DNA from: Fimbriimonadaceae bacterium
Lineage (GTDB): Bacteria > Armatimonadota > Fimbriimonadia > Fimbriimonadales > Fimbriimonadaceae
Reading direction: 5' to 3'
Assembly: GCA_022843485.1 (NCBI GenBank)
Contig: JALHNM010000001.1
Span: 744,001-808,000 of the forward strand
DNA: 64,000 nt
The position numbers and the translations under genes were made by a program. Positions 1 to 8,529 of the stretch are shown one piece after another. Within the stretch, counting starts at the first letter, position 1, and the number at the start of each line of letters is the position of its first letter. The notes beneath the pieces are model-generated. The model did no database searches. It had not been told where the DNA came from and saw nothing but the letters and a program-made list of their open reading frames with translations.

Positions 1-235
1 CCCCGACTCCGAGCAGGAGGTAAGGGCGGGAGAGTGTTCCGGTCATCCACTTCATAGTCGGTTCCTAAGGCTGTCTACGAGAAGACGCTTGGGCCGTCAC
101 GCCGCATCGGGTGCCCTGGCCGGGGCGCCTTCTCCCTACTGCCTGGAACCCTCTTGGCGGCCGGAATGGTTCCGTGGACCTGCGGAGGTCCTTCTGGGGT
201 GAGGACTGGAGCCGGAATGGGCAGATGAAATGGAA
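1..235. other. Non-coding or unassigned window edge
   Basis: Open frames exist on both strands here, but they are arginine/proline-rich and look like GC-driven shadows. I see no recognisable gene, RNA or repeat. This stretch lies downstream of the minus-strand secreted-protein gene and its terminator. Confidence 0.4.
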
Positions 236-260
236 ACGGCCCCCCGGATTGGGGGGCCGT
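236..260 (-). terminator. Rho-independent-type terminator of the secreted-protein gene
   Basis: A perfect 10-bp GC stem (ACGGCCCCCC with GGGGGGCCGT) encloses a 5-nt loop. It lies 25 nt past the stop codon of the minus-strand gene, and on that strand the stem is followed by TTTCC. The stem strength and position support termination; the short T-run makes it imperfect. Confidence 0.7.
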
Positions 261-285
261 CTTCGTTCGGTGGGCTTCGGTCGGC

Positions 286-1794
286 TTAGCGGCCGAGGGT
301 CCAGCGGACGAGGGTCGTTTCCTTGCAGACGTTCGGGTTCGGCACCGGGCCGACGATGCGGATCGTCTGCTTGGCCCGCAGGGCCCCGGCCGGGCCGACG
401 AGCCGGCTCAGGGTGCCGGTGCCGTTCACGGTGCGGGTCGTGAGCGTCGTGTTGAGGTTGACCTGGTTGAAGTCGGTCGTGTCGAAGAGGTTGGTCTGAT
501 AGTTGAAGACCTGGAGGGTCTGCTGGACCAGGCCGCCGACCGTCGAGCGGCTGCGGACGTCGAGCTTGAAGCTGCTCGGCGAGGCGACCGTGGTCGAGCC
601 GAGGTAGTCGACCTCGATGATGCGGGCCGGGTCGTTCGGGACGATGAACCGGCACACGCGGAGTCGGTTGTTGTCGTCGCCGCGCAGGCTGTTCACGTCA
701 CCGGCGTCGACGCGGCCGCGGAGGCGGTTGAAGCTGGTCGGGAAGACCTCTTCGGCGGCCGAGGCGAACTCAGCGATCGAGGCGTCGTAGGTGTTCGTGC
801 CGGCGTTCCAGCGGTAGAGGACGAACTTGTTCGTCGGACCGTTGAAGCCCGGGATCACATTGCGCTCGTCGACGGTCGGGTTGAGGACCGTACCGGCCTC
901 GTTCATGCGGGCACCGTAGATGAGCTGACCCGCGTAGCGGCGATAGCCGTCCGGGGTCTGCGGGTTGCTGTCGATGCCGTCGGTCGGGGCGCCCGGGATC
1001 GGGACGATCGTGCCGAAGTCGATCGGGGTGCTCGTGCCGAAGATCGGGTCCGACTCGAACGTGGGGTCGCCCTTGAAGAGGCCGATGCTGAGGGTCTGGC
1101 CGCGCTCGACCGGGATGCCCTCGCCGGTGCCCGAGGTGGTGCGGCGGAAGGCGGGGCCGGGCGGGTCGGTCGTGCCGGCGTCCGTGCGGAAGGCGCCGAT
1201 GGCGCTATAGGCCATCGCGATGTCGCGCGGCTGGAACGTGAACGAACCCTGGGCGTTCGTGATCGTCGTGCCGTTGCGGAACACGAGCACCTGGACGCTG
1301 TGGAACGGCTCCTGGCCCTCGCGGCTGCCGCCGAAGCTCTTCGTCTGGACGATCGTGGCGGCGTAGAAGTCGGCCGTGTCGTTCTCGATGACCTTGCTCA
1401 CCTGGCCCGCGCGGCTGGCCTGGTTCAGGTCCTCACCGAGGAAGCTGATGCGGGGAAGGGCGGCCGCGTGCGTCTGGCTGTACATGCGCCAGGTGTTCTC
1501 CTGGCTGTCGTACGTGTTGACCACGCCGTCGGTGCGGAGCCAGTTGATGTGACCGTTAGTCGCGAGGTTGAGCTCCGAGTACGTCTGGCCCCAGAAGAAG
1601 ACGGGGGCGACGAGGGCGGGGCGGATGATGTAGCTGTCGTCGGCGTCGCCGCCGATAAAGTTGTTGGTGCTCGTGGCCTGGTCGAGGATGACGAACCGGC
1701 CGCCGGTGGTGTCGGGGTCGATGATCCAGGCCGAAGCGGCGCCCGCGATGGCGGCGACGGCGGCGATGCTGAGGGTACGAACGAGGTTGCGCAT
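286..1794 (-). CDS. Secreted protein of unknown function with a lineage-specific C-terminal domain
   Basis: This 502-residue protein has a typical signal peptide (basic start, hydrophobic stretch to about residue 22, AxA-like cleavage near GAASA). Residues about 65-200 (FFWGQTYSELNLATNGHINW, later LPRISFLGEDLN) resemble NIDO-type extracellular domains, but I cannot confirm that. The last ~140 residues (LRVCRFIVPN, FNYQTNLFDTT) match the C-terminus of the lectin-like protein at 52.4-53.6 kb, so this is probably a shared extracellular domain. The start is supported by AGGAGA 7 nt upstream. The gene is monocistronic, with a terminator downstream and TTAA motifs upstream. Confidence 0.75.
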   Translation of the reverse strand: MRNLVRTLSIAAVAAIAGAASAWIIDPDTTGGRFVILDQATSTNNFIGGDADDSYIIRPALVAPVFFWGQTYSELNLATNGHINWLRTDGVVNTYDSQENTWRMYSQTHAAALPRISFLGEDLNQASRAGQVSKVIENDTADFYAATIVQTKSFGGSREGQEPFHSVQVLVFRNGTTITNAQGSFTFQPRDIAMAYSAIGAFRTDAGTTDPPGPAFRRTTSGTGEGIPVERGQTLSIGLFKGDPTFESDPIFGTSTPIDFGTIVPIPGAPTDGIDSNPQTPDGYRRYAGQLIYGARMNEAGTVLNPTVDERNVIPGFNGPTNKFVLYRWNAGTNTYDASIAEFASAAEEVFPTSFNRLRGRVDAGDVNSLRGDDNNRLRVCRFIVPNDPARIIEVDYLGSTTVASPSSFKLDVRSRSTVGGLVQQTLQVFNYQTNLFDTTDFNQVNLNTTLTTRTVNGTGTLSRLVGPAGALRAKQTIRIVGPVPNPNVCKETTLVRWTLGR

Positions 1795-2111
1795 CAGTGT
1801 TCTCCTTTCGCCCCGGCTCCCGTGCGTCGGCGGTGCCGACCTGGGTCCCGGGGGTGTCCGCGAACGTGCGGTCGAACGACGGGGTCACTCCCCCGTCACC
1901 GAAGACCGCCCGACTCCGGGCACGTCACGAAGTATCGCGAAAGGGGCCCTCCTTAACAATTCGATAGCGAGACGTTAACGTTCCGTTAACGAAAAAGGGA
2001 CAAGAGCCCCTGGTAACCGGCGTCCCGCTAGGCCATTAAGCGCGCGGGAGGGTTGACGGGTCTCGCCGCACTATCACTTTATCGACGCTAAAATCTACCC
2101 AGAAGACTCAC
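1795..2111. other. Divergent intergenic region
   Basis: This is the shared upstream region of the secreted-protein gene (minus) and the prepilin gene (plus). It is locally AT-richer than the coding DNA and holds the TTAA-type motif at 1974-1990 plus a partial copy near 1952-1964. No coding sequence is credible here. Confidence 0.6.
1974..1990 (-). promoter_or_regulatory. TTAA-N7-TTAA motif, copy 1
   Basis: On the minus strand this reads GTTAACGGAACGTTAAC. It matches the motif found before three other genes for exported proteins in the window, but lies about 180 nt before the start codon rather than about 60 nt. It could be an operator or activator site; the binding factor is unknown. Confidence 0.45.
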
Positions 2112-2128
2112 CTTAATGAATCGTTAAC
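2112..2128 (+). promoter_or_regulatory. TTAA-N7-TTAA motif, copy 2
   Basis: CTTAATGAATCGTTAAC ends 60 nt before the chosen start of the prepilin gene. The same spaced TTAA pair sits 58-59 nt before the start codons at 24393 and 53554, so the position relative to the gene is conserved. Confidence 0.5.
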
Positions 2129-2188
2129 ATGAAGCGGCCACATTACGCTTCGCTGCGCCGGGCCTTCGCGGCGCGTGTCGGAGGCCTC

Positions 2189-3049
2189 ATGAGGAACCGC
2201 GCGTTCACGCTCATCGAACTTCTCGTCGTCATCGCCATCATCGCCATTCTCGCCGCCATCTTGTTCCCCGTGTTCGCGCAAGCGAAGTCGGCCGCCATCC
2301 GTACCCAGAACCTGTCCAACGTCAAGCAGCTCGGCGTCGTCTGGTTCTTGTACGGCGGCGACAACGACGACCGGATGGAGGTCATCACCAACACCGAGGA
2401 CGGGAACGAGAGCGACCGCTTCGGGTTCCAAGGCGTGATGCAGCCCTACATCAAGAACTGGGAGGTCATGTTCGACCCGGCCCGGACGCTCAAATCGAAC
2501 GACGCGAACGGCCCGTACGACTGCAACAGCCGGTGGACCGGTAACCGGTGCTTGGGCTACTCCACCAACTTCGGCCTCTGGAGCTACTCGGCCGGCCGCG
2601 GCTCGTACTTGAACCGGGATGGCTGGTGGGTCGGTCGGAGCTACTCTGAGGTCGTCAGCCCTTCCGAGTACATTCTGCTCGGGAACACGAACGACGAGCG
2701 CCTTTACACGCTCTCGCCATACTTCCAAGACATCGACGCGAGAGCCAGGTGCGGCCGAAACTTCGGCGCTACTGTTGAAGGACTGAAGTGCGGTGCCTCG
2801 ACCGTGCGCCACGGCGGCCGGTACGCCTACGTGATGTTCGACGGGCACGCCAAGCAGATGCTCGTTGACGCCTACTCGGTGGGCGTCGCCCGTGTTCGCT
2901 TCACGATCATGCCCGTGAAGCCGAACGAACTCGCCATGATGTGCCGTGACCTCGAGTCGGTCGGCGGTGGCGGATGGGAGGCGACCCTGACGTGTCAACA
3001 GGTCGTCGACCAGACCGTCTCGACCCGGCGACGGATCCGCGACCTCTGA
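2189..3049 (+). CDS. Prepilin-type N-terminal methylation protein (DUF1559-like)
   Basis: From the chosen start the protein is 286 residues. It begins [20 protein letters not shown], the class III prepilin signal, with cleavage expected before Phe and an Ala rather than Gly at -1. The hydrophobic N-terminal helix is followed by a globular domain ending in an [14 protein letters not shown] segment typical of these abundant pseudopilin-like surface proteins. An in-frame ATG at 2129 exists but would place a basic leader before the prepilin signal and abut the TTAA motif, so 2189 is preferred. The stop codon overlaps the next gene by one base (TGATG). Confidence 0.85.
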   Translation: MRNRAFTLIELLVVIAIIAILAAILFPVFAQAKSAAIRTQNLSNVKQLGVVWFLYGGDNDDRMEVITNTEDGNESDRFGFQGVMQPYIKNWEVMFDPARTLKSNDANGPYDCNSRWTGNRCLGYSTNFGLWSYSAGRGSYLNRDGWWVGRSYSEVVSPSEYILLGNTNDERLYTLSPYFQDIDARARCGRNFGATVEGLKCGASTVRHGGRYAYVMFDGHAKQMLVDAYSVGVARVRFTIMPVKPNELAMMCRDLESVGGGGWEATLTCQQVVDQTVSTRRRIRDL

Positions 3050-3210
3050 TGCGAGCGCTCCTACTCGTCCTCTGTCTCGTCCCGTTCCTCGGCGGCTGCG
3101 CTGCCGAGGAATCGGCCCCCGAAGCGGTCGATAAAGCGACGCGCGAGAACCCGCAAGAGGCCAAAGCCGACATCATGTCGATGCCCGAAGGCCGCCCCGA
3201 GCCGAAGTAG
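3049..3210 (+). CDS. Small lipoprotein
   Basis: The 53-residue product starts [20 protein letters not shown], a lipoprotein signal peptide with a LGGC lipobox. The mature peptide is short, charged and probably disordered. Its ATG overlaps the stop of the prepilin gene (TGATG), so the two are likely translationally coupled. The function is unknown. Confidence 0.65.
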   Translation: MRALLLVLCLVPFLGGCAAEESAPEAVDKATRENPQEAKADIMSMPEGRPEPK

Positions 3211-3219
3211 GGGCCGACC

Positions 3220-4248
3220 CTAGCGGCGGAAGGCGTCGAGGAGCCCCTCGACGACTTCCGCCGGCAGCGGGTCCCCGATCACCGTCTCGGGCGCGAACCA
3301 GACGCCGTGGCGGTCCTGCCGCCTCCACTCACGCGACCCCGGCTCCTCGCGCTTCAGCCGTCCGTTCGCCCATTGGTAGATGGTCACGGCGACCATCCCG
3401 TCCGAGAGACGGAGGGCCAAGTGGGTGGTGCCTTCGGTACCGACCAAGTGGCTCGCGTGGACTCGGAACCCGTACGGGAGGGTCTTCGGGAGGCGGGGGG
3501 TAAAGCCCAGGGCCTTCCGCGCGCTAGTGCCCGATCCCATGCCCCGCGGGCCCGGGTTCACCACCCGCCGGAGCCGGTCCTCCGATTCAGGCAACTCAAG
3601 CGGGTCGTCCTCCCCCGCCCGGCTGTAGACGACTGACTTTGTATCGACGAACCGCACTGGTCGCTCGCCCTCGGTCTGCACCTCGTAGCGGAGCACAACG
3701 TCGCGGGACTCGTCCACGAACAAGCGCCGGGTCGGCATCGGCTCATGGCGGGGCGTCAACTCGATGACCCGCACGGTGCGTCCGGCCACCCGCTCCCGCT
3801 GTCCAAACTCGACCGAGTAGTTGGCTCCGATGAGCGGGAGTCGCCACGCGATAGCGGGCTGGAACCGCACGGGTGAAGGCTGGTACAGCACCGTCGACTG
3901 GTCGGGCATGTAGGTCCGGAGGGTTTGGGCGTCGTCGATGCTCGTGATGCCCTGCATGCTGAAGGGTTGGAGCACGGTGACCATCATCCCCTTGTCTCCC
4001 GCCAGCCGGACCTTGAGCAGGAGCCGGGGACCGTCCGCGTCGAGATTGCGGCTTTGGACGAGGACGCAGTGGACGGTTCGTTGGGACTCGAGGGCGCGGC
4101 GCAGGGTGGCGAGGGCTCGATCGTCCGTCCCCGCCCAGGCGACGGTGGTCAGGGCGAGCCACCCCGCCCCGACCAGGAGCTTAACGGCCGCCAAAGCTAG
4201 CCGGGAGCACCGGCGTGGCGCCGCCCAACGGGTCAGATCCGATGACAT
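3220..4248 (-). CDS. RseB/MucB-like periplasmic regulator of sigma factor activity
   Basis: The product is 342 residues with a signal peptide ending near TTVAWAG. The following LolA/RseB-type beta domain carries TLRTYMPDQSTVLYQPSP and a FVDESRDVVLRYEV strand, and the C-terminal half matches the MucB/RseB second domain. In known systems RseB binds the anti-sigma factor and senses envelope stress; here it follows an ECF sigma factor and anti-sigma factor, which fits. The ATG used overlaps the anti-sigma gene by 68 bp; a TTG at 4194, just before the signal peptide, is an alternative start. Confidence 0.75.
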   Translation of the reverse strand: MSSDLTRWAAPRRCSRLALAAVKLLVGAGWLALTTVAWAGTDDRALATLRRALESQRTVHCVLVQSRNLDADGPRLLLKVRLAGDKGMMVTVLQPFSMQGITSIDDAQTLRTYMPDQSTVLYQPSPVRFQPAIAWRLPLIGANYSVEFGQRERVAGRTVRVIELTPRHEPMPTRRLFVDESRDVVLRYEVQTEGERPVRFVDTKSVVYSRAGEDDPLELPESEDRLRRVVNPGPRGMGSGTSARKALGFTPRLPKTLPYGFRVHASHLVGTEGTTHLALRLSDGMVAVTIYQWANGRLKREEPGSREWRRQDRHGVWFAPETVIGDPLPAEVVEGLLDAFRR

Positions 4249-4642
4249 ACGCTTGGTCGGCCACCGAATCGACGGCGGCGATCGGTGGTTGGCTCACCGG
4301 GGCCAAGGGGCGGCGGGACGGGTCGGCGTTGGCGAGCGCGATCATAGCAAGGGCGGCCCCGGCCACGGCACAGGCACCGATCCCGGCGAGGGCGGGGACG
4401 CGAGTCTGGCGGCGTGTGGCGGCCTCGGCTCGGACCGCTGCCTTGAGCCTGGCTTCGAGGCCGGGGGGCGGTTCGAGGCTAGGCATCGCCTCGAGGGCCT
4501 GCTTGATTTCGATGAGCCGGTCCCTCTCGGCGGCGCACTGGGGACATTGGGCGACATGGGCCCGCACGGCGAGAGCCTCTCGGCCGCTGAGTTCGCCGTC
4601 GACGTAGGCCGAGAGCCCCTGGCCCGCCCGGACACAGGTCAT
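4181..4642 (-). CDS. Anti-sigma factor with zinc-finger (ZAS/zf-HC2) domain
   Basis: The 153-residue protein starts MTCVRAGQGLSAYVDGELSG and contains the HxxxCxxC zinc motif (HVAQCPQCAAE) of anti-sigma factors. A single transmembrane helix (about residues 83-100, ALAGIGACAVAGAALAMIAL) is followed by an extracytoplasmic Pro-rich tail. It presumably holds the adjacent ECF sigma factor inactive at the membrane. Its ATG overlaps the sigma factor stop (ATGA), supporting this start over the upstream ATG at 4675. Confidence 0.88.
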   Translation of the reverse strand: MTCVRAGQGLSAYVDGELSGREALAVRAHVAQCPQCAAERDRLIEIKQALEAMPSLEPPPGLEARLKAAVRAEAATRRQTRVPALAGIGACAVAGAALAMIALANADPSRRPLAPVSQPPIAAVDSVADQAYVIGSDPLGGATPVLPASFGGR

Positions 4643-5214
4643 TGGGCTAGCCCTCCCTGTCGCTCCAGGAAGCACCGGAGCTGCTTCCGTCCTCGGTGGA
4701 TGCGGGACCGAACGGTGCCGACGGACGTGTCCATCGCCTCCGCGACCTCCTCATAGGAAAGACCCTCGATGTCCGCGAGCACGACGGCGGTGCGGAACTC
4801 GGGGGTCATGGCGGAGAGGCCGACTTGGAGCGGCTCGGCCAACGTCGCTTCCATGAGTGCGGCGTCGGCTTTGGCTTCAGGGTCGGGGAACTCCCAGGCC
4901 CGGCTCTCGTCGTGGCCGGCTGCGTCCAGACTGACCGTCTTGAGCCGCGACTTTCGCCGGGCCGAGTCGATCTGAATGTTCGTCATGATCCGGTAGAGCC
5001 AACTCGTGAACGGCAGCGCCTCGTCGTACCGGTGGAAGAACCGGAAGGCCCGGACGTAGGTCTCTTGGAGGAGATCCTCGGCGTCGGAGGCGTTGCCCGC
5101 CATCCGGTAGGCCATGTTGTAGGCCTGCCGCTGGGTGTCGCCCATGAGACGCTCGAACAGCGCGGTTCGATCCTCTCGTTCCCTTACCAGGCCCTTGACC
5201 CACGTTGATAGCAT
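4639..5214 (-). CDS. RNA polymerase ECF sigma factor (RpoE-like)
   Basis: The product is 191 residues, the usual ECF length. Region 2 is visible in YRMAGNASDAEDLLQETYVR and FTSWLYRIMTNIQIDSARR; region 4 in MTPEFRTAVVLADIEGLSYEEVAE and the helix GTVRSRIHRGRKQLR. The start MLSTWVKGLV is chosen because the upstream extension is Arg/Pro-rich shadow and lies within holB. The order sigma, anti-sigma, RseB-like is the classic envelope-stress module. Confidence 0.92.
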   Translation of the reverse strand: MLSTWVKGLVREREDRTALFERLMGDTQRQAYNMAYRMAGNASDAEDLLQETYVRAFRFFHRYDEALPFTSWLYRIMTNIQIDSARRKSRLKTVSLDAAGHDESRAWEFPDPEAKADAALMEATLAEPLQVGLSAMTPEFRTAVVLADIEGLSYEEVAEAMDTSVGTVRSRIHRGRKQLRCFLERQGGLAQ

Positions 5215-5234
5215 CCGATCCTCCCTCGCCGAGT

Positions 5235-6209
5235 CTACGACCCGGAACGGCCTCCCTGTTCCCGGTTGGGACCCACCCCAGTGACTTTGCGGGCGGTGGC
5301 TTCGGCGAAGAGGGCGTCGAAAACGGGACCGGCGTTGAGGTTCTGCAGCACGAGCCGGTGAGCCTCGACGGCGGCGAGGGCGAGGTCCGGTCGGTCCGGG
5401 GCCTCGGCCCGGAACCAAGCGGCGGCGCACCGCAGCGCCTCGGCCTGGGCGGCCCGGGCGGTCGAATCGCGGGAGGCCGCGAGCCGTTCGGCCGCGTCAC
5501 GGTAGCGCCAAGCCAGCCCGAGGGCCCCTCCGGCCGGAGCCGTGGGGATCAGGTCGAGTACCGCGAGCAGGCCCTCGTACGCCGCGGCGTGGGCGCGGAC
5601 CGTCTCGGCGAGCCCGGGAGTCGGACCGAACAGCCGCTCCATCCGACCCGACGGGGCCCACTCTTCGGCGGTGGGCAGCTCGCAGGCCACCGCCAGGCAC
5701 CGGGACCTGACCGTCGGCATCACCCGACTCAGCTCCGCGGTCGTGAGGATCACCTTCCCGTGCGGGTGGGGCTCTTCAAGCGTCTTGAGGAGGGCGTTGG
5801 CGGCGTCGCGGTTGAGCCGGTCGGCGGACCGGATGAGGAACACCTTGTGCCGGGCCATCAGCGGGGGCGAACGGAAGAACTCGATCAGCGGCACGACGGC
5901 GTGCTCCTCCGAGCCCTCCGGCCTTGCGCTGCGCGCTTGGACCGCGCTCAGCTTGATCTGGGCGCTCGGCCCAGCGGGTGCGACTTCCTGGAAGTCGACG
6001 GCCCGCCCGGCGTCGAACGCTTTGCCGACGGGGTCGTCGGGGCCCCGCACGAGCCAGACCCGAGCGAGTTCCCGCGCGACGTCGTCCATGCCCGCCCCGT
6101 CTTGGCCGTAGAACAAGACGGCGTGCGCGTGGCTGGTGCCCTCGGCGAGGGCGTGCAGGACGCGCCGGGCCCCGTGGAGGCCAGGGCGGTCAGAAACGGT
6201 GGAACCCAT
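5235..6209 (-). CDS. holB: DNA polymerase III subunit delta'
   Basis: This is a 324-residue clamp-loader subunit. Diagnostic segments are FLIRSADRLNRDAANALLKT, LEEPHPHGKVILTT, and the SRC motif in VMPTVRSRCLAV that contacts a neighbouring subunit's ATP. The P-loop region (YGQDGAGMDDVARE) lacks the Lys of a working Walker A motif, as is common for delta', and no zinc-binding cysteine cluster is apparent. It overlaps darA by 20 bp. The darA-holB neighbourhood is also seen in Firmicutes. Confidence 0.9.
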   Translation of the reverse strand: MGSTVSDRPGLHGARRVLHALAEGTSHAHAVLFYGQDGAGMDDVARELARVWLVRGPDDPVGKAFDAGRAVDFQEVAPAGPSAQIKLSAVQARSARPEGSEEHAVVPLIEFFRSPPLMARHKVFLIRSADRLNRDAANALLKTLEEPHPHGKVILTTAELSRVMPTVRSRCLAVACELPTAEEWAPSGRMERLFGPTPGLAETVRAHAAAYEGLLAVLDLIPTAPAGGALGLAWRYRDAAERLAASRDSTARAAQAEALRCAAAWFRAEAPDRPDLALAAVEAHRLVLQNLNAGPVFDALFAEATARKVTGVGPNREQGGRSGS

Positions 6210-6519
6210 CGACGTCTAGAACGAAGATCACGGCGCCTCCCACCGGGACCTTGAGCGGGGCGGGGAGGAATCCGCCGGTGGCCGCGCCCTCGTACGGTGC
6301 GACGTTCACGACCTGCTCCCGGGCACAGCAGTTCGCCTCGAAGATCTCCTTGACGAGCTCGACCTGCTCGTCCGGGACGCCGACGAGGAGGGTCGTGTTG
6401 CCCTCTCGGAGGAACCCCCCCGTCGAGCCGATCGCCGTGGACTTGATCCCCTCCTTGACGAGCGCGTCCGTGACCCGGTTGCGGTCACGAGTGTGGACGA
6501 TAGCGACGACGAGCTTCAT
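6190..6519 (-). CDS. darA: Cyclic-di-AMP receptor protein (PII-like, DarA/PstA family)
   Basis: The 109-residue protein matches DarA over its whole length: MKLVVAIVHTRDRNRVTDAL, STGGFLREGNTTLLVGV, a CCAREQ segment, and the end GGAVIFVLDVDGFHRF. The family forms PII-like trimers that bind cyclic-di-AMP, so the organism probably makes this second messenger. The start is set at the Met directly before KLVVAI. It overlaps holB downstream and follows the sugar isomerase gene. Confidence 0.9.
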   Translation of the reverse strand: MKLVVAIVHTRDRNRVTDALVKEGIKSTAIGSTGGFLREGNTTLLVGVPDEQVELVKEIFEANCCAREQVVNVAPYEGAATGGFLPAPLKVPVGGAVIFVLDVDGFHRF

Positions 6520-6552
6520 GCGGACCACCCGGGCCTAACCCTTAAGACGTCC

Positions 6553-7614
6553 TTAGGGCACCGAAGCGAGCTCGTTCTTGAGGGTGTTGATCGAATCGAT
6601 GGTCTCCGGGTCGACGCCGTTCAGCGCGGCGAGGTAGAGCGACACGAAATCGCCGAGCAGTGTGAGGCTGATGATCCGTTCGACCAGGGCCGACCCCAGG
6701 GCGTGGGCGTGGACCGTCGTCGTCACTCCGTCCGTGAGCCGGGCCACGACCTCGGCCCGTTTCTTCATCTTCGCGCTCTCGGTGCCGTCCTGCAGCACGA
6801 CCGTGACCCACGACGCGACCCCTTGGCCGTCGGCCTTCACCCACCCGAGGATCTCGTTGTGGCAGAGCTCGGGGAACGTGTGGGAGAAGGTCATGTTCTT
6901 CGAGTTCTCGTTGATCTGCCCTTTCCACCGGTTCGCGACGGCCCCTTGCCAGGGCCCGAGCCCGTAGAGAACGCTCACCTTGCCGTGCAGAGTCTCGGCG
7001 AGCCTCTTGGCGGGGTTTTGGTCTGCGGGCGTCTCGACCCCCCACTTCGCGACCCCCTCGCGGAGGACGGCGAACAGGGCGTCGTAGTCCTGGGCGGGGA
7101 GCAGACCGAGCGTCTCGCAGACCGCGAGCACGGGCACGAACAGATAGGCGAGGGCGGTGCGGGGGGGCTGGCCACCGGGGATGAGAACGAGCGGGAACCC
7201 GTCCTCGCGGGCCATCTCGGCCAGCTTGCCGCCGCTCGCGACGACGATGATCGGGCACCCCCGCCCCCGGGCGTCGAGGTAGGCCGAGACGGTCTCCTCG
7301 GTGTTGCCCGAGTAGCTCACGACGACCACAAGCGTCCCCGGCCCACAGTAAGCGGGGAGGTGGTAGTCCCGGTTCACGAGGAACGGCACCTTGCCCTGCG
7401 CTTCGAACAGCGCCTTGACGAAGTCGCCGCCCGCCGCCGATCCGCCGAGCCCACTGAGCACGACGAGGTCGGGTCGCGTCCTCCCCGAAGGCACCGGGGC
7501 TGACCGAGCGATCTCGAGGGCCTTCGCGCATTGGTCGGGGAACGTGGCGGTGAGCCCGTACATCCCTTTCGGGTCGAGCCGGGTGACGAATGCGGAATCG
7601 TCGAGAGGGTTCAT
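6553..7614 (-). CDS. Bifunctional phosphoglucose/phosphomannose isomerase
   Basis: The 353-residue protein has a SIS domain with LVVLSGLGGSAAGGDF (near residue 51) and the phosphate-binding SYSGNTEE motif (100-107). The C-terminal half (WKGQINENSKNMTFSHTFPE) matches the archaeal-type bifunctional glucose/mannose-6-phosphate isomerase family. It interconverts fructose-6-P with glucose-6-P and mannose-6-P in the cytoplasm. It sits between ssb and darA in a minus-strand series. Confidence 0.88.
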   Translation of the reverse strand: MNPLDDSAFVTRLDPKGMYGLTATFPDQCAKALEIARSAPVPSGRTRPDLVVLSGLGGSAAGGDFVKALFEAQGKVPFLVNRDYHLPAYCGPGTLVVVVSYSGNTEETVSAYLDARGRGCPIIVVASGGKLAEMAREDGFPLVLIPGGQPPRTALAYLFVPVLAVCETLGLLPAQDYDALFAVLREGVAKWGVETPADQNPAKRLAETLHGKVSVLYGLGPWQGAVANRWKGQINENSKNMTFSHTFPELCHNEILGWVKADGQGVASWVTVVLQDGTESAKMKKRAEVVARLTDGVTTTVHAHALGSALVERIISLTLLGDFVSLYLAALNGVDPETIDSINTLKNELASVP

Positions 7615-7659
7615 GGGTTCGAGTCGGTCGTCAGGCTCTGGCGGGGGTGACGGGGCGGC

Positions 7660-8073
7660 TCACTCTTCGGCGAACGGGTCGTACTCGTCGGCGGCGGGCA
7701 CGCTCCCGCCTCCGGCGGTCACGGCAGCCCGGGCCGGGGCCCCTCCGCCGCCGTCCTCGCGGGGCCGGTCGAGCCCCTGGACGTTGTCGGCGACGACCTC
7801 GACGGTCTCCTTTTCCACGCCGTCTTGGGTCGTGTACTTGCGTTGCTGGAGACGTCCGTCGATGGCGACGAGCCGACCCTTCGTGAGGTAGTTCGCGACG
7901 AAGTCGGCGGTCTGGCCCCAAGCGCTGATGCGGAAGAAGTCCGCTTCGACCCCGTCTTGGCCCTTCACACGGCGATCGACCGCGATGCTGAAGCCGACGA
8001 CGTGCTTGCCGGTGGTGGTCGTGCGCAGTTCGGGGTCGCGGGTGAGCCGACCGATCAGGATCACCCGGTTCAT
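7660..8073 (-). CDS. ssb: Single-stranded DNA-binding protein
   Basis: The product is 137 residues, starting MNRVILIGRLTRDPELR. It contains the OB-fold landmarks FFRISAWGQTADFVANYLTK and ends in an acidic DEYDPFAEE tail, a variant of the usual SSB C-terminal tip that recruits partners (the classic tip ends DIPF). Its ATG lies 2 nt after the rpsF stop, so the two are cotranscribed. The usual rpsR does not follow. Confidence 0.93.
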   Translation of the reverse strand: MNRVILIGRLTRDPELRTTTTGKHVVGFSIAVDRRVKGQDGVEADFFRISAWGQTADFVANYLTKGRLVAIDGRLQQRKYTTQDGVEKETVEVVADNVQGLDRPREDGGGGAPARAAVTAGGGSVPAADEYDPFAEE

Positions 8074-8075
8074 GC

Positions 8076-8378
8076 TCACGCGGGGACCTCCTCGCGGATG
8101 AAGATGCGGTGGCGGACGATGTCGTCGCTGATGCGCATGAGGCGGCTCAGCTCGGCCGGGACCGGGGCGGGCGCCTCGAAGTGCATGAGGATGTAGTTCC
8201 CGTCGCGGTGACCGTCGATCTCGTAGGCCAGCTTGCGCTTGTCCCACTTGCCGGCCGACTCGACCGTACCGCCGTTCTTCTCGACGACGGCCTTGAACTG
8301 GTCGGCGATCTTTTGGACGTCCTCGTCGCTCAGGTTGCCGGCGACGATGTAAAGGGCTTCGTACTTCTTCTGGTTCAT
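8076..8378 (-). CDS. rpsF: 30S ribosomal protein S6
   Basis: The 100-residue protein starts MNQKKYEALYIVAG and has the S6 pattern GKWDKRKLAYEIDGHRDGNY with MHFEAP and MRISDDIVRHRIF. It binds 16S rRNA in the 30S platform, normally with S18. It heads the minus-strand series rpsF-ssb. The longer upstream reading frame lacks any S6 similarity. Confidence 0.95.
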   Translation of the reverse strand: MNQKKYEALYIVAGNLSDEDVQKIADQFKAVVEKNGGTVESAGKWDKRKLAYEIDGHRDGNYILMHFEAPAPVPAELSRLMRISDDIVRHRIFIREEVPA

Positions 8379-8529
8379 GGGCTCCCTATGGACCGCTGTT
8401 CGGCGCCCGGATTGGGCGCAGAGAGCGGGAAGGAGGGTACCCCGTCCGGGACCCTGCCCTAGGGCGGGAACGCTCGGGCCGGGCCGAGGGGTAACGGCTC
8501 TTACCCCCGACTGGGGGAGGAGAAGAACG

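Noticed and set aside
2129-2188. Upstream ATG start for the first prepilin-type gene
   Set aside because: The extra 20 residues precede the prepilin leader and the ATG abuts the conserved TTAA motif.
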